Below are positions 9,707 to 19,407 of a DNA stretch of 64,000 nt, piece after piece (the stretch's first letter is position 1; each line of letters starts with the position of its first letter). The stretch is from Kineosporiaceae bacterium. GTDB lineage: Bacteria; Actinomycetota; Actinomycetes; Actinomycetales; Kineosporiaceae. The notes under the pieces are model-generated. The model was not told where the DNA came from. It worked only from the letters and a program-made list of their open reading frames with translations, and searched no databases. The translations under genes and the position numbers were made by a program. The DNA is taken from the NCBI GenBank assembly GCA_016794595.1, contig JAEUJN010000013.1, forward strand, positions 1 to 64,000. The letters run 5' to 3'.

Positions 9707-10463
9707 GCTCAGGATCCCGCGGGGGTTCCCGAACCAGGCTCGCGGGTCCGTCATCGGCGGCGTCCACAGGTTCGCCCTCGGGATCGGGCTCGCCCTCGGG
9801 ATCGGGCTCGCCCTCGGGGTCCGCGCCGCTCTCCGCCGGCCAGGGGCGGCCCCGCGGCACGGTGAGGGTGCCGGGCTCGGCCGGACGGAAGGCCCGCACC
9901 ATCACCCGGAGCAGGAAGCTGCCGATGCCGAGGAAGGTCGAGCCGACAGCGGTCAGGATCAGCGTCAGCAGGCCGAACCGGGGTTGGCGGGCGAGCAACA
10001 GTTCGGACGACGCCCCGCGCAGGACCAGCCGGTGCTCACCGCTCACGCCGGTCTCGAAGCGCGCCACCGCGACATAGACCCGCGCCCCCTCGCTCAGGGT
10101 GGAGGAGACGACCCCCCGATCGCTCACCGGGACGTCGGCCCCGCTCGGGGAGGTCACGAGGATGTCCCGGGCGGTCAGCTGACCAGGCTGGTGCAGCGGT
10201 CCGACGACGGCGCCATCCTGGTCGCGGCGCACGTCCCCGGTGAAGCGCTGGTAGATCACGTACCGGCCGGCCGCCAGGGGGGCGGCCGCGGCGCCCGGCC
10301 CCTCGATCACGGGCCCGTTCAACTGCCGGGCGATCCCGACGAACAACGAGCTGAACGAGGTGACCGCGAGCACGATCCCGGCACAGGCCAGCACGGTGAG
10401 TCCGGCTCGTCCGGCGCGCGACCCCAGGGCTCGCCAGAGGCCACGGAGCGCTCCGCCGCGCAC
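9684..10463 (-). CDS. Membrane protein with an external domain and an acidic repeat tail (unknown function)
   Basis: Hypothetical protein of 259 aa, not recognised. An N-terminal helix (about residues 21-46) and a second helix (about 164-190) flank an approximately 115-residue beta-rich domain (about 48-160) that is probably extracytoplasmic. The cytoplasmic tail contains three DPEGEP repeats (about residues 215-232), encoded by an 18-bp tandem repeat. It starts with GTG after GAGGGG and converges with the stress protein gene. High G/C at third positions and the domain layout support it as a real gene. The start is moderately certain. Confidence 0.7.
   Translation of the reverse strand: MRGGALRGLWRALGSRAGRAGLTVLACAGIVLAVTSFSSLFVGIARQLNGPVIEGPGAAAAPLAAGRYVIYQRFTGDVRRDQDGAVVGPLHQPGQLTARDILVTSPSGADVPVSDRGVVSSTLSEGARVYVAVARFETGVSGEHRLVLRGASSELLLARQPRFGLLTLILTAVGSTFLGIGSFLLRVMVRAFRPAEPGTLTVPRGRPWPAESGADPEGEPDPEGEPDPEGEPVDAADDGPASLVREPPRDPELSRPRLP
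9771..9824. repeat. 18-bp tandem repeat, three copies, inside the membrane gene
   Basis: Three consecutive 18-bp units (about TCGCCCTCGGGATCGGGC), nearly identical, encode the DPEGEP repeats on the minus strand. The length is a multiple of three, so copy-number change would keep the frame. Confidence 0.85.
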
Positions 10464-10632
10464 TGCCCCTCACCTCCCGACCGGGAAGACCGCGGTCCCG
10501 GGGGCACGTGGTACCCGGAGCGCACCCTACGCCGACGGGCAGTGTAAGGACGGCGTAATGATCCCGGGCCCGGCAGTAGGGGTTCTGTGAGGAGCCTTGC
10601 CGCCGGTGGTGTCGGCGCGCGGCACTGGAGGC
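10464..10632. promoter_or_regulatory. Divergent region upstream of the kdp operon with a 7-bp inverted repeat
   Basis: 170-nt gap. Arms TACGCCG (10528-10534) and CGGCGTA (10551-10557) form a perfect inverted repeat with a 16-nt spacer, a candidate operator for KdpE or another regulator. GAGGAG at 10589-10594 could serve upstream TTG or GTG starts of the first micropeptide. No clear -35/-10 pair was found. Confidence 0.35.
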
Positions 10633-10725
10633 ATGTCGATCCTGGGTGATGTCGTCGCCGTCCTGGCGACACTGGTCCTGTTCGGGCTGCTGGCCCTCGC
10701 GCTGAGGGGGGTCGAGCGACTGTGA
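10633..10725 (+). CDS. 30-aa single-helix membrane micropeptide preceding kdpF
   Basis: Short open frame beginning [20 protein letters not shown] and ending GVERL: one hydrophobic helix followed by a charged end, the same design as KdpF. Its stop overlaps the kdpF GTG start (GTGA), the coupling seen throughout this operon. GGAGG lies only 1 nt before the ATG, so an in-frame GTG at 10606 or TTG at 10597, after GAGGAG at 10589-10594, could be the true start. I do not recognise a named family. It may be a second small Kdp accessory subunit. Confidence 0.55.
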   Translation: MSILGDVVAVLATLVLFGLLALALRGVERL

Positions 10726-10811
10726 GTTGGGAGAACGCCCTCGGGCTGGGGATGGCCGTCGTCCTGGTGGTGTACCTGGTGGTGGCCCTGATTCGCCCGG
10801 AGCGGTTCTGA
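10722..10811 (+). CDS. kdpF: KdpF, small membrane subunit of the K+-transporting ATPase
   Basis: 29-aa peptide beginning [20 protein letters not shown] and ending ALIRPERF. The hydrophobic helix followed by a basic PERF end is the classic KdpF signature. KdpF stabilises the KdpABC complex. It starts with GTG within the preceding stop, and its TGA shares one base with the kdpA ATG. It is too short for routine gene calling. Confidence 0.88.
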   Translation: MSWENALGLGMAVVLVVYLVVALIRPERF

Positions 10812-12472
10812 TGAACGAGGTCACTGCGGGACTGCTCGTCGTCGCCTCCCTCGCCGTCGCCCTCGCCGTGCTCCACCGGCCGATGGGTGCCTGGATGGCA
10901 CGGGTCTACACCGACCCTGGACACTGGCGCCTCGAGCGCCTGGTCTACCGGCTCGGCGGGATCGACCCGCAGGCCGACCAGCGGTGGCCGGTGTACGCGC
11001 GCAGCCTGCTCGCCTTCTCCGCCGTCTCGGTGCTCGCGCTCTATGGGCTGATCAGGGTGCAGGCCCGGCTACCGCTCGCGCTGAGGCTGACCGGCCCCGA
11101 CCCCGCCCTGGCCTGGAACACGGCGGTCAGCTTCGTGACGAACACGAACTGGCAGAACTACAGCGGTGAGTCGACGCTGGGTCACCTCGCCCAGATGGCC
11201 GGGCTGGCCGTGCAGAACTTCGTGTCCGCGGCCGTGGGGATCGCCGTGGCCGTCGCTCTGGTACGAGGTTTCGCCCGGGCCGGCACCGACCGGATCGGCA
11301 ACTTCTGGGTGGATCTCGTGCGCTCGTGCGTGCGGATCCTGCTCCCGATCGCCGCGGTGGGAGCGGTGATCCTGATCGCGGGCGGCGTCGTGCAGAACCT
11401 GCACGGCCTCACCGAGGTCTCGACGCTGGCCGGCGGGCAGCAGGTCGTCCCCGGTGGGCCCGTGGCCAGTCAGGAGGTCATCAAGGAGCTGGGCACCAAC
11501 GGGGGCGGCTTCTTCAACGCCAACTCCTCTCATCCCTTCGAGAACCCCACCGCCCTGACGAACTGGTTCGAGATCCTGCTCCTCCTGCTGATCCCGTTCA
11601 GCCTCCCGCGGGCCTTCGGGCTGATGGTCGATGACGTCCGCCAGGGCTACGCGATCGTCGCCGTGATGGCGCTCTTCTGGGTGGTCTCGGTCGCGGCGCT
11701 CTGGACGGCCGAGGCCTCGACCCGGTCCGATGCCGCCCTCGCCGCCGGCGCGGCGCTCGAGGGCAAGGAGGTCAGGTTCGGGATCTCGAACAGCGCCGTC
11801 TTCGCGGCGTCCACCACGCTCACCTCGACGGGGGCAGTGAACTCCTTCCACGACAGCTACACCCCGCTGGGCGGAGGGATGGCGCTCGGCAACATCCTCA
11901 CCGGGGAGGTCGCGCCCGGTGGGGTCGGGTCCGGCCTCTACGGCATGCTCGTACTCGCCGTGATCAGTGTCTTCGTCGCCGGTCTCATGGTCGGGCGCAC
12001 GCCGGAGTACCTGCGCCACAAGATCGGTCCGCCGCAGATGGTCCTGGCCAGCCTGTACATCCTGCTGACCCCGTCGCTGGTGCTCATCGGCGCAGCCGCC
12101 TCGTCGGTGCTCCCCGGCCCGCTGGCCGCGCGCACCAACGAGGGTCCGCACGGCCTGACCGAGATCCTCTACGCCTACGCCTCCATGGCGAACAACAACG
12201 GCAGTGCCTTCGCCGGGTTGGGCACGAACACCCTCTGGTACAACGCGACCGGAGGCACGGTGATGCTGCTCGGCCGGTTCCTGCCGATGGTCCTCGTCCT
12301 GGCCCTGGCCGGCGGCCTCGCCCGCCAGCCTCGGATCCCGGTCACCGAGGGAACCCTGCCCACCCACGGCCCGCTGTTCGTCGGGCTGCTCACCGCCGTG
12401 ATCGTCCTGCTGGTGGCGCTCACCTACGTGCCGGCGCTCGCGCTCGGCCCCCTGGCGGAGGGATTGCGATGA
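10811..12472 (+). CDS. kdpA: KdpA, K+-binding and translocating subunit of Kdp ATPase
   Basis: Potassium channel-like subunit of 553 aa with about ten helices. The four selectivity-filter-like loops are visible as [29 protein letters not shown] and [11 protein letters not shown]. It takes K+ through a KcsA-like filter and passes it to KdpB. The ATG at 10811 overlaps the kdpF stop by one base; an in-frame GTG further upstream lies inside kdpF. The stop overlaps the kdpB ATG (ATGA). It is intact, unlike kdpB. Confidence 0.96.
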   Translation: MNEVTAGLLVVASLAVALAVLHRPMGAWMARVYTDPGHWRLERLVYRLGGIDPQADQRWPVYARSLLAFSAVSVLALYGLIRVQARLPLALRLTGPDPALAWNTAVSFVTNTNWQNYSGESTLGHLAQMAGLAVQNFVSAAVGIAVAVALVRGFARAGTDRIGNFWVDLVRSCVRILLPIAAVGAVILIAGGVVQNLHGLTEVSTLAGGQQVVPGGPVASQEVIKELGTNGGGFFNANSSHPFENPTALTNWFEILLLLLIPFSLPRAFGLMVDDVRQGYAIVAVMALFWVVSVAALWTAEASTRSDAALAAGAALEGKEVRFGISNSAVFAASTTLTSTGAVNSFHDSYTPLGGGMALGNILTGEVAPGGVGSGLYGMLVLAVISVFVAGLMVGRTPEYLRHKIGPPQMVLASLYILLTPSLVLIGAAASSVLPGPLAARTNEGPHGLTEILYAYASMANNNGSAFAGLGTNTLWYNATGGTVMLLGRFLPMVLVLALAGGLARQPRIPVTEGTLPTHGPLFVGLLTAVIVLLVALTYVPALALGPLAEGLR

Positions 12473-14607
12473 CTGCCCAGACCAGCCGAGAAGTCAGGCG
12501 GGGCTCGGGCGCCTTCTCCCCGGCCCTGCTCGTCCGGAGCCTGCCGGGCGCGCTGCGCAAGCTCAACCCGATCACCTTGGCCAGGAACCCGGTCATGCTC
12601 GTGGTCGAGATCGGCTCGGTGCTGACCACGCTGTTCGCGATCGTCTAGCCGTCCGTGTTCGGCTGGACGGTGACCGTCTGGCTCTGGGCCACGGTCGTGT
12701 TCGCCAACCTGGCCGAGGCGGTGGCCGAAGGGCGCGGCAAGGCCCAGGCAGCGACCTTGCGGTCCACCCGGACCCACACCCAGGCTCGCCGGCTCGTGGG
12801 ATGGTCCTCGGGTTCTCTGCCCGGGACCCTGCCCAGGGTGCTGCCCGAGGAGCCGGTCAGCGCCTCCGAGCTGATGCCGGGCGACCTGGTGGTGGTCGAG
12901 GCCGGCCAGATCATCCCCGGTGACGGGGACGTCGTCACCGGCGTGGCCAGCGTGGACGAGTCGGCGATCACGGGGGAGTCCGCCCCGGTGATCCGCGAAT
13001 CCGGGGGCGACCGTTCAGCGGTCACCGGTGGCACCCGGGTGCTGTCGGACCGGATCGTCGTCCGGATCACCTCGCGACCGGGGGAGACCTTCATCGACCG
13101 GATGATCGCGCTGGTGGAGGGGGCGGCGCGGCAGAAGACGCCCAACGAGATCGCGCTGAACATCCTGCTCGCCGGGCTGACCATCGTGTTCCTGCTCGCG
13201 GTGGTGACCTTGCAGCCGTTCGCGATCTACTCCGGCGCCGAGCAGAGCATGATCACGTTGGTTGCGCTGCTGGTCTGCCTGATCCCGACCACGATCGGCG
13301 CGCTGCTCTCGGCGATCGGGATCGCGGGCATGGACCGCCTGGTCCAGCGCAACGTGCTCGCCATGTCGGGGCGTGCGGTCGAGGCGGCTGGCGATGTCGA
13401 CACCTTGCTGCTGGACAAGACCGGGACGATCACGCTGGGCAACCGGCAGGCGACCGAACTGTTGCCCGTCCCGGGGGTCGACGAACCCGAACTCGCGGAC
13501 GCCGCGCAGCTGGCCAGCCTTGCCGACGAGACCCCGGAGGGTCGCTCCGTGGTGGTGTTGGCCAAGGAGCGGTACGGGCTGCGCGAGCGCGCGGCCGGCG
13601 AGCTCGCCCACGCCACGTTCGTGCCGTTCACCGCCCAGACTCGGATGAGCGGGGTCGATCTGGTGATGGACGGCCCGCTGAACCAGCCCGGGGATCGTGC
13701 CCGCCGGGTGCGCAAGGGCGCGGCGTCCGCACTGACCGCGTGGGTGCGCGAGCAGGGGGGAGTCGTGCCACCCGATGTCGGGCGGATCGTGGACGGCATC
13801 TCCGCGTCGGGCGGGACACCTCTCGTCGTGGCCGAGAGCGTGGCCGACGGATCTGGCGACCGCGCCCGGGTGCTCGGGGTGATCCACCTGAAGGACGTCG
13901 TCAAGGCCGGCATGCGGGAGCGGTTCGACGAGATGCGGGCCATGGGCATTCGCACGGTGATGATCACGGGGGACAACCCGCTGACCGCCCGGGCCATCGC
14001 CCAGGAAGCCGGGGTCGACGACTTCCTCGCCGAGGCCACGCCCGAGGACAAGATGGCCCTGATCAAGAAGGAGCAGAGCGGCGGGAAGCTGGTCGCCATG
14101 ACCGGTGACGGCACGAATGACGCTCCCGCCCTGGCCCAGGCGGACGTGGGGGTCGCCATGAACACCGGGACCTCGGCCGCCAAGGAGGCCGGGAACATGG
14201 TCGACCTCGACTCCAACCCCACGAAGCTGATCGAGATCGTCGAGATCGGCAAGCAGTTGCTGATCACCAGGGGGGCGCTGACCACGTTCTCGATCGCCAA
14301 CGACGTGGCGAAGTACTTCGCCATCCTGCCCGCGATGTTCGTCGTCACCTTCCCGGGGCTGGATCGGGTGAACGTCATGCGCCTGGCGTCCCCGAACTCG
14401 GCGATCCTGTCGGCGGTGATCTTCAATGCCCTGATCATCGTGGCCCTGATCCCGCTCGCCCTGCGGGGCGTGCGGTATCGACCGTCGTCCGCGTCCTCGC
14501 TCCTGCGACGCAATCTCGCGGTGTACGGCGTGGGTGGGCTGGTGCTCCCGTTCGTCGGCATCAAGGCCATCGACCTGCTGGTCCAGTTCATCCCCGGGAT
14601 CGGGTGA
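12469..14607 (+). pseudogene. kdpB: kdpB (K+-transporting P-type ATPase catalytic subunit) interrupted by in-frame TAG at codon 60
   Basis: The reading frame runs from ATG 12469 (overlapping kdpA) to 14607, but codon 60 (12646-12648) is TAG. It lies just after TM1 (NPVMLVVEIGSVLTTLFAIV) and before [13 protein letters not shown]. Everything else is intact: ITGESAPV, the phosphorylation motif DKTGT with Asp316, [20 protein letters not shown] and the C-terminal helices. Family members have a sense codon here, often Gln as I recall, so one C-to-T change (CAG to TAG) would explain it. A GTG at 12655 could restart translation but would lose TM1. Either the gene is inactivated, the stop is read through, or it is a sequencing error. 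Confidence 0.85.
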
Positions 14608-14616
14608 GGAGCCCTC

Positions 14617-15309
14617 ATGACCACCGAGACAGCCCGCTCCTCCGGTTCGCCCAGCGGCGGCGAGCCCCGGCCTTCCCGAGTTCCCCCGGTCCGCGGCACC
14701 TGGCGCCAGTACCTCGCCGCGGTCCGGGTGCTCGCCGTGCTGACCGTCGCCGTGGGGGTGGTCTATCCGCTCGCGATCACGGCGGTGGCACACCTGCCGG
14801 GCCTGCGGGGGCGCGCCGAGGGCAGCCTGGTCCATACCGCCTCGGGCGCGCCGGTCGGCAGCAGCCTGCTCGGTCAGGGGTTCGTCGACCGCGATGGCGC
14901 TCCGCTCCCGCAGTGGTTCCAGTCACGCCCCTCGGCAGCCGGTGACGGCTGGGACGGCGCGTCGTCGGGCGCCTCGAACCTCGGTCCGACCAACCCTGAC
15001 CTGGTCTCCGCCATCGCCCAGCGCCGCGCGGCGGTCGCGGAGTTCGACTCGGTGCCCGCTCGCCAGGTCGAGCCGGCGCAGGTACCGCCGGACGCGCTGA
15101 CGGCCTCCGGCTCGGGACTCGACCCGCACATCAGCCCGGCGTACGCCCGGCAGCAGGTGAACCGGGTGGCGCTGGCGCGCGGGCTCGACCCGGCGCGCGT
15201 CGGTGCCCTGGTCGAGGATCATGTCGAGGGTCGCATCCTCGGATTCCTGGGGGAGGAACGGGTGAACGTGCTCGAGCTGAACCTGGCACTGCTCCGACTG
15301 GCGCCGTGA
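14617..15309 (+). CDS. kdpC: KdpC, accessory subunit of Kdp ATPase
   Basis: KdpC of 230 aa: a proline-rich cytoplasmic start, one helix (about residues 33-58, AVRVLAVLTVAVGVVYPLAI) and an external domain with the family motifs PQWFQSRPSAAG, GASNLGPTNPDL and SGSGLDPHISPAYA. KdpC increases nucleotide affinity and couples KdpA to KdpB. GAGGAG precedes the ATG. The stop overlaps the kdpD GTG by 4 nt. The N-terminal extension of about 25 residues before the helix is longer than in E. coli. Confidence 0.94.
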   Translation: MTTETARSSGSPSGGEPRPSRVPPVRGTWRQYLAAVRVLAVLTVAVGVVYPLAITAVAHLPGLRGRAEGSLVHTASGAPVGSSLLGQGFVDRDGAPLPQWFQSRPSAAGDGWDGASSGASNLGPTNPDLVSAIAQRRAAVAEFDSVPARQVEPAQVPPDALTASGSGLDPHISPAYARQQVNRVALARGLDPARVGALVEDHVEGRILGFLGEERVNVLELNLALLRLAP

Positions 15310-17861
15310 CCGAGGGCCGGCAGCACGGGCCCCAGGGCCAGATCCGCGGCCACCTGCGGGTCTACCTGGGGGCTGCCCCCGGCGTCGGGAAGACCTTCGC
15401 GATGCTCGACGAGGGTCGCCGCCGCCGCGAGCGGGGCACCGACGTCGTGATCGGGCTGGTCGAGACCCACGGCCGCCCCAAGACGGCCGCCCAGGTCGGC
15501 GACCTGGACCTGGTGCCGCGCCGCACGCTCGAGTACCGGGGGGCACGGTTCACCGAGATGGATGTCGATGCGGTGCTGGCCAGGGCGCCACGGGTCGCCC
15601 TGGTCGACGAACTGGCCCACACGAACGTGCCGGGCAGCCGCAACGCCAAGCGTTGTCAGGACGTCGCCGAACTCCTCGACGCCGGCATCGACGTGATCAC
15701 CACGGTGAACATCCAGCACCTCGAGTCGCTGAACGACGTCGTGGAGCGGATCACCGGGATCCGCCAGCAAGAGACGATCCCGGACGCCGTGGTCCGGGCG
15801 GCGGACCAGATCGAACTGGTCGACATGAGTCCGCAGGCGCTGCGTCGGCGGATGGCGCACGGCAACGTCTACGCGGCAGAGAAGGTCGACGCCGCCCTCG
15901 CCAACTACTTCCGGGTCGGCAACCTGACCGCTCTGCGCGAGCTGGCCCTGCTCTGGCTCGCCGACCGGGTCGACGAGGGACTGCAGGCCTATCGCGCAGA
16001 GCACGGGATCCGGGACACGTGGGAGGCCCGCGAGCGGGTGGTGGTGGCCCTGCCGGGTGGACCTCAGGGCGAGGCCCTCATCCGTCGCGCCGCCCGGATC
16101 GCCGCACGTACGGGCAGCCGGCTGCTGGCCGTCCACGTGGTGCCCTCTGACGGCATTGCCCGAGGGGACCCTGCCGCGCTGACCGTGCAACGTCGTCTCG
16201 TCGAGTCCCTGGGGGGGACCTTTCACCAGGTGCACGGGGACGATGTCGCAACCGCGGTGCTGGACGTCGCCCGAGCGGAGAACGCCACCCAGATCGTGCT
16301 CGGCGCGACCTCCCACTCGCGGCTCTACGCCCTGCTGCACGGCAGCACCAATCACGACGTGGTCAGGATGTCCGGATCCATCGACGTCCACATCGTCACC
16401 CACCCCGGGGCCTCGACCCGCAGCCGGCGGCTGCCGCGGCTGCAATCCGGTCTGAGCGGTGAACGTCAGCGCCTGGGTCTCGCGGTGGCTGCCGTGGGGC
16501 TGCCGCTGCTCACGGTTGTGCTGTACCAGGCGAGAGGAGTCCTGAATCTCGCCAGCGACCTGGTGGCCTATCTCGTGCTCACCCTCGTCGTCTCCTTGAT
16601 CGGCGGGCTGAGGCCGGCCCTGGGAACGGCCCTGATCAGCTCGCTGTTGCTGAACTGGTTCTTCACCCCACCGCTGCACACCTTCACCATCGGCGAGCCG
16701 AACAACCTGATTGCGCTCCTGGCCTTCCTGGGCGCCGCAGCGGGGGTCAGCACTGTCGTCGACCTGTCGGCGCGACGGGCAACGCAGGCGGCGCGGGCCT
16801 CTGGTGAGGCACAGCTCCTCGCCACCCTCGCCGAGACCGCGCTGCGGGTGGACGATGTCCTGCCGGCTCTGCTGTCGCAGGTGCGGGAGAGCTTCGGGTT
16901 CCAGATCGTGAGGCTGCAGCACGGTGAGCACGTGATCGTCGAGGAGACGGCAAGCCCCGAGGACGCCGCCCCGGCCCCCCGCCGTCCTGCCGGGGGTCCC
17001 CCGGCGGTGGAGACCTTTCCGCTCGGCGAGGGGGTGACGCTGGCTGTCCAGGGCCGCGAGCTCACCGCTCGCGACCGACGGGTGTTGGTCGCCGTGGCAG
17101 CGCAGTTCGAGGTGGTGCTGGAGCACCAGCGTCTGGCCCGGCGCGCGGCCGCAGCCATCCCGGCGATCGAGGCGGATCGCATGCGCTCGGCCCTGCTCGC
17201 CGCGGTGAGCCACGATCTGCGGACGCCGTTGGCCGCCGCCCTGGCAGCGGTGAGTTCGCTGCGCCAGCTCGACCTGACCCTGACCGAGCAGGATCGGGCC
17301 GAGTTGCTGGCCACCGCCAAGGTGTCCCTGGACCGGTTGACCGCCCTGGTGGTGGATCTGCTGGACATGAGTCGACTCCAGGCGGGAGCGGTGGCAGTCC
17401 TGCGTCGCCGGGTCGCCCTGGACGAGGTCGTGCCGCTGGTGCTGGATCGTCTCGGTGTACCGGCCGGTGCCGTGCGGATCGACGTCCCGGACACCCTGCC
17501 GGAGGTCTCCACCGACCCCGCCCTGCTGGAGCGGGTGCTCGCCAACCTGGTCTCGAACGCCCTGCGCTTCTCGCCGCCGCAGAGCCCGCCCTCGATCACC
17601 GCGAGCCTGCTCGACGCGGCGGGGACGGAACGGCGGATCGAGCTTCGGGTGATCGATCACGGACCGGGCATTCCCGAGGTCGATCACGAGCGGGCGTTCG
17701 TGCCCTTCCAACGACTCGGCGATCGGGACACCACGGTCGGTGTCGGGCTGGGTCTGGCCGTGGCCCGTGGTCTGGCCGAGGCACTCGGGGGCGGGCTCGA
17801 GCCGGAGGAGACCCCGGGTGGTGGCCTGACCATGGTGGTGGTGCTGCCGCTGGACGCCTGA
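15306..17861 (+). CDS. kdpD: KdpD, K+-responsive sensor histidine kinase
   Basis: Full-length KdpD of 851 aa. The N-terminal KdpD domain has a Walker A (GAAPGVGKT, residues about 22-30) and a VDELAHTN motif, then a Usp-like domain (about 245-370). Four DUF4118 helices lie at about 390-490 and a GAF-like region at about 500-620. HisKA carries His636 (AVSHDLRTPL), and the ATPase has NLVSNALRFS, DHGPGIP and GVGLGLAVA. It senses K+ limitation and phosphorylates KdpE. The GTG start overlaps kdpC. Its partner kdpE is on the opposite strand, converging 3 nt after the stop, instead of downstream in the operon. Confidence 0.96.
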   Translation: MTEGRQHGPQGQIRGHLRVYLGAAPGVGKTFAMLDEGRRRRERGTDVVIGLVETHGRPKTAAQVGDLDLVPRRTLEYRGARFTEMDVDAVLARAPRVALVDELAHTNVPGSRNAKRCQDVAELLDAGIDVITTVNIQHLESLNDVVERITGIRQQETIPDAVVRAADQIELVDMSPQALRRRMAHGNVYAAEKVDAALANYFRVGNLTALRELALLWLADRVDEGLQAYRAEHGIRDTWEARERVVVALPGGPQGEALIRRAARIAARTGSRLLAVHVVPSDGIARGDPAALTVQRRLVESLGGTFHQVHGDDVATAVLDVARAENATQIVLGATSHSRLYALLHGSTNHDVVRMSGSIDVHIVTHPGASTRSRRLPRLQSGLSGERQRLGLAVAAVGLPLLTVVLYQARGVLNLASDLVAYLVLTLVVSLIGGLRPALGTALISSLLLNWFFTPPLHTFTIGEPNNLIALLAFLGAAAGVSTVVDLSARRATQAARASGEAQLLATLAETALRVDDVLPALLSQVRESFGFQIVRLQHGEHVIVEETASPEDAAPAPRRPAGGPPAVETFPLGEGVTLAVQGRELTARDRRVLVAVAAQFEVVLEHQRLARRAAAAIPAIEADRMRSALLAAVSHDLRTPLAAALAAVSSLRQLDLTLTEQDRAELLATAKVSLDRLTALVVDLLDMSRLQAGAVAVLRRRVALDEVVPLVLDRLGVPAGAVRIDVPDTLPEVSTDPALLERVLANLVSNALRFSPPQSPPSITASLLDAAGTERRIELRVIDHGPGIPEVDHERAFVPFQRLGDRDTTVGVGLGLAVARGLAEALGGGLEPEETPGGGLTMVVVLPLDA

Positions 17862-17864
17862 GCC

Positions 17865-18569
17865 TCAGGCGTCCGGGTGGAAGCGGAACCCCATGCCCGG
17901 CTCGGTCAGCAGGTACCGCGGGCGGCTGGGATCCGGCTCCAGCTTGCGACGGAGCTGCGCCATGTAGACGCGCAGGTTGGTGGGCTGATCGACGTAGGCC
18001 GCTCCCCACACCTGCGCCAGCAGGAACCGTTGGGAGAGAAGCTTTCCCGGCTGTCGGACCAGCACCTCCAGCAAGCGCCACTCGGTCGGGGTGAGCCGGA
18101 TCGGCGTCCGGGTCCCGGCCTCGTCCGGGCGGGTCACCAGGTGGGAGGCCAGATCCACGGTGACCTCGCCGAGTCGCACCGTCGGGGCGTCCCCGGTGCC
18201 GCCGGCCGTCCCGAGCCGCCGGGTGACCGCGCGCATCCTGGCGAGCAGCTCGTCCATCCCGAACGGTTTGGTGACGTAGTCGTCGGCGCCGGCGTCCAGC
18301 GCCTCGACCTTGTCCCTGCTCCCGGTGCGACCGGACAGCACGATGATCGGGACGTCGGTCCAGCCACGCAGGCCGTGGATCACCTCGACGCCGTCCAGAT
18401 CCGGCAGGCCGAGATCGAGGACGACGAGCTCCGGCTGATGGCGACCCGCGAGCGCCAGGGCGTCCGCGCCGGTGGCTGCCACGTGCACCTCATGGCCCCG
18501 CGCTCTCAGGTTGATCCGCAGCGCCCGCACCAGTTGGGGCTCGTCGTCGACGACCAGGACCCGGGTCAC
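17865..18569 (-). CDS. kdpE: KdpE, OmpR-family response regulator
   Basis: Response regulator of 234 aa. The receiver has DDE near residue 9, phospho-acceptor Asp52 (LVVLDLGLPD), a Ser in VLSG and Lys in VTKPF. The C-terminal winged helix carries LTPTEWRLLEVLV and NLRVYMAQLRRKLE. The GMGFRF ending is typical of KdpE. It is transcribed against kdpD, so kinase and regulator have separate promoters. Regulator level can therefore be set independently of the kdp operon, which may let KdpE be present before induction. Assignment to KdpE rests on similarity and adjacency to kdpD. Confidence 0.93.
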   Translation of the reverse strand: MTRVLVVDDEPQLVRALRINLRARGHEVHVAATGADALALAGRHQPELVVLDLGLPDLDGVEVIHGLRGWTDVPIIVLSGRTGSRDKVEALDAGADDYVTKPFGMDELLARMRAVTRRLGTAGGTGDAPTVRLGEVTVDLASHLVTRPDEAGTRTPIRLTPTEWRLLEVLVRQPGKLLSQRFLLAQVWGAAYVDQPTNLRVYMAQLRRKLEPDPSRPRYLLTEPGMGFRFHPDA

Positions 18570-18723
18570 GCTGGATCGCCACCGGTCTCAGGCCGGGCGG
18601 CGGGAACGGGCCGCACCCGGATCGTCCGGGTCCTGGACCTTCCTCGCCGTCCCACCTCGCCCAGCCTGCCATCTGCTCGACGCCCAGGCGAGGAGCCTCA
18701 CGGAGTCCTCACCCGGCGACCAG

Positions 18724-18742
18724 GGCAGACGTCACGTCTGCC
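18724..18742 (-). terminator. Perfect palindrome just after the DUF4870 gene
   Basis: GGCAGACGT and ACGTCTGCC flank a single C immediately beyond the minus-strand stop. It can fold as a 7-bp stem with a 5-nt loop. There is no T tract, as is common in high-GC actinobacteria. It could alternatively be a regulator site. Confidence 0.45.
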
Positions 18743-19237
18743 TCAGCGCACGAACCTGATCGACAGCGGGTAGCGGTACTCCTCACCGCGGGAGGCCGCC
18801 ATCGCCCCGAGAACCGAGGTGATCGCGTAGACGACCCCGACGATCGGCATCAGCACGAAGCCGACCACGACCAGCATGAGCAGCGCCGAGATGCCGAGGT
18901 AGAGCAGGACGGACAGGTTGAAGTTCAGCGCCTCGACGGCGTGCCGGCGAACGTAGGCCGACGTCGTCCCGCCGGTGAGCATGACCACCAGCGGGCCGAG
19001 GAAGCCCAGGGCCACCCAGGCGGCCACGAAGCCGGAGAGGTGAGCGCCGATGGCCCAGCTGCGTTCGGTCTGGGTCGGGGCGCCGGGGGTGGGGTTCCAC
19101 GGAACCGACGGCCGCGGGGCGGGGGCCGACGCAGGGGAGCCGACGGGCGGGGTGCCGAAGGCCGGCAGGGCAGAGGATGCCGTGGCCGGCTCGGACAGGG
19201 ACAGCGGGTTGACGGGGGTGGTGGAGGTCTCGTTCAT
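18743..19237 (-). CDS. DUF4870 domain-containing membrane protein
   Basis: 164 aa. A Pro/Ser/Ala-rich N-terminal region (about residues 1-65) is followed by three or four hydrophobic helices with the DUF4870/Tic20-like signature: ERSWAIGAHLSGF, then VRRHAVEALNFNLSV, then GVVYAITSVLGAMAASRGE. The function of this family is unknown. The ATG at 19237 follows GGAGG by 1 nt; in-frame starts further up lack the conserved composition. It stands alone on the minus strand next to kdpE, whose own promoter must lie in the approximately 170-nt gap between them. Confidence 0.8.
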   Translation of the reverse strand: MNETSTTPVNPLSLSEPATASSALPAFGTPPVGSPASAPAPRPSVPWNPTPGAPTQTERSWAIGAHLSGFVAAWVALGFLGPLVVMLTGGTTSAYVRRHAVEALNFNLSVLLYLGISALLMLVVVGFVLMPIVGVVYAITSVLGAMAASRGEEYRYPLSIRFVR

Positions 19238-19407
19238 GCCTCCATCAGGCCATGCGGCGACCCGGGCCCGCCTCAGTGGCCAACCCTGACGAAGCCCTGA
19301 GCGGCCCCTGACCACTGCCCCGGGTGGTGGCCTCCGATCACTCGTGGTGATCGGCGGGCGGCGTGCCGTGACCCGTGGGGCCTCAGCCTTGTGGAAGCCT
19401 CGGTTCG

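Noticed and set aside
9771-9824. CRISPR-like array
   Set aside because: The 18-bp units are contiguous with no spacers and encode a peptide repeat within a gene.
15219-17711. Long open frame on the strand opposite kdpD (and similar ones opposite lepA, hemW, dnaG and the Pls gene)
   Set aside because: High GC leaves antisense frames open by chance. They lack ribosome sites, domains and sensible composition, and the plus-strand genes are unambiguous.
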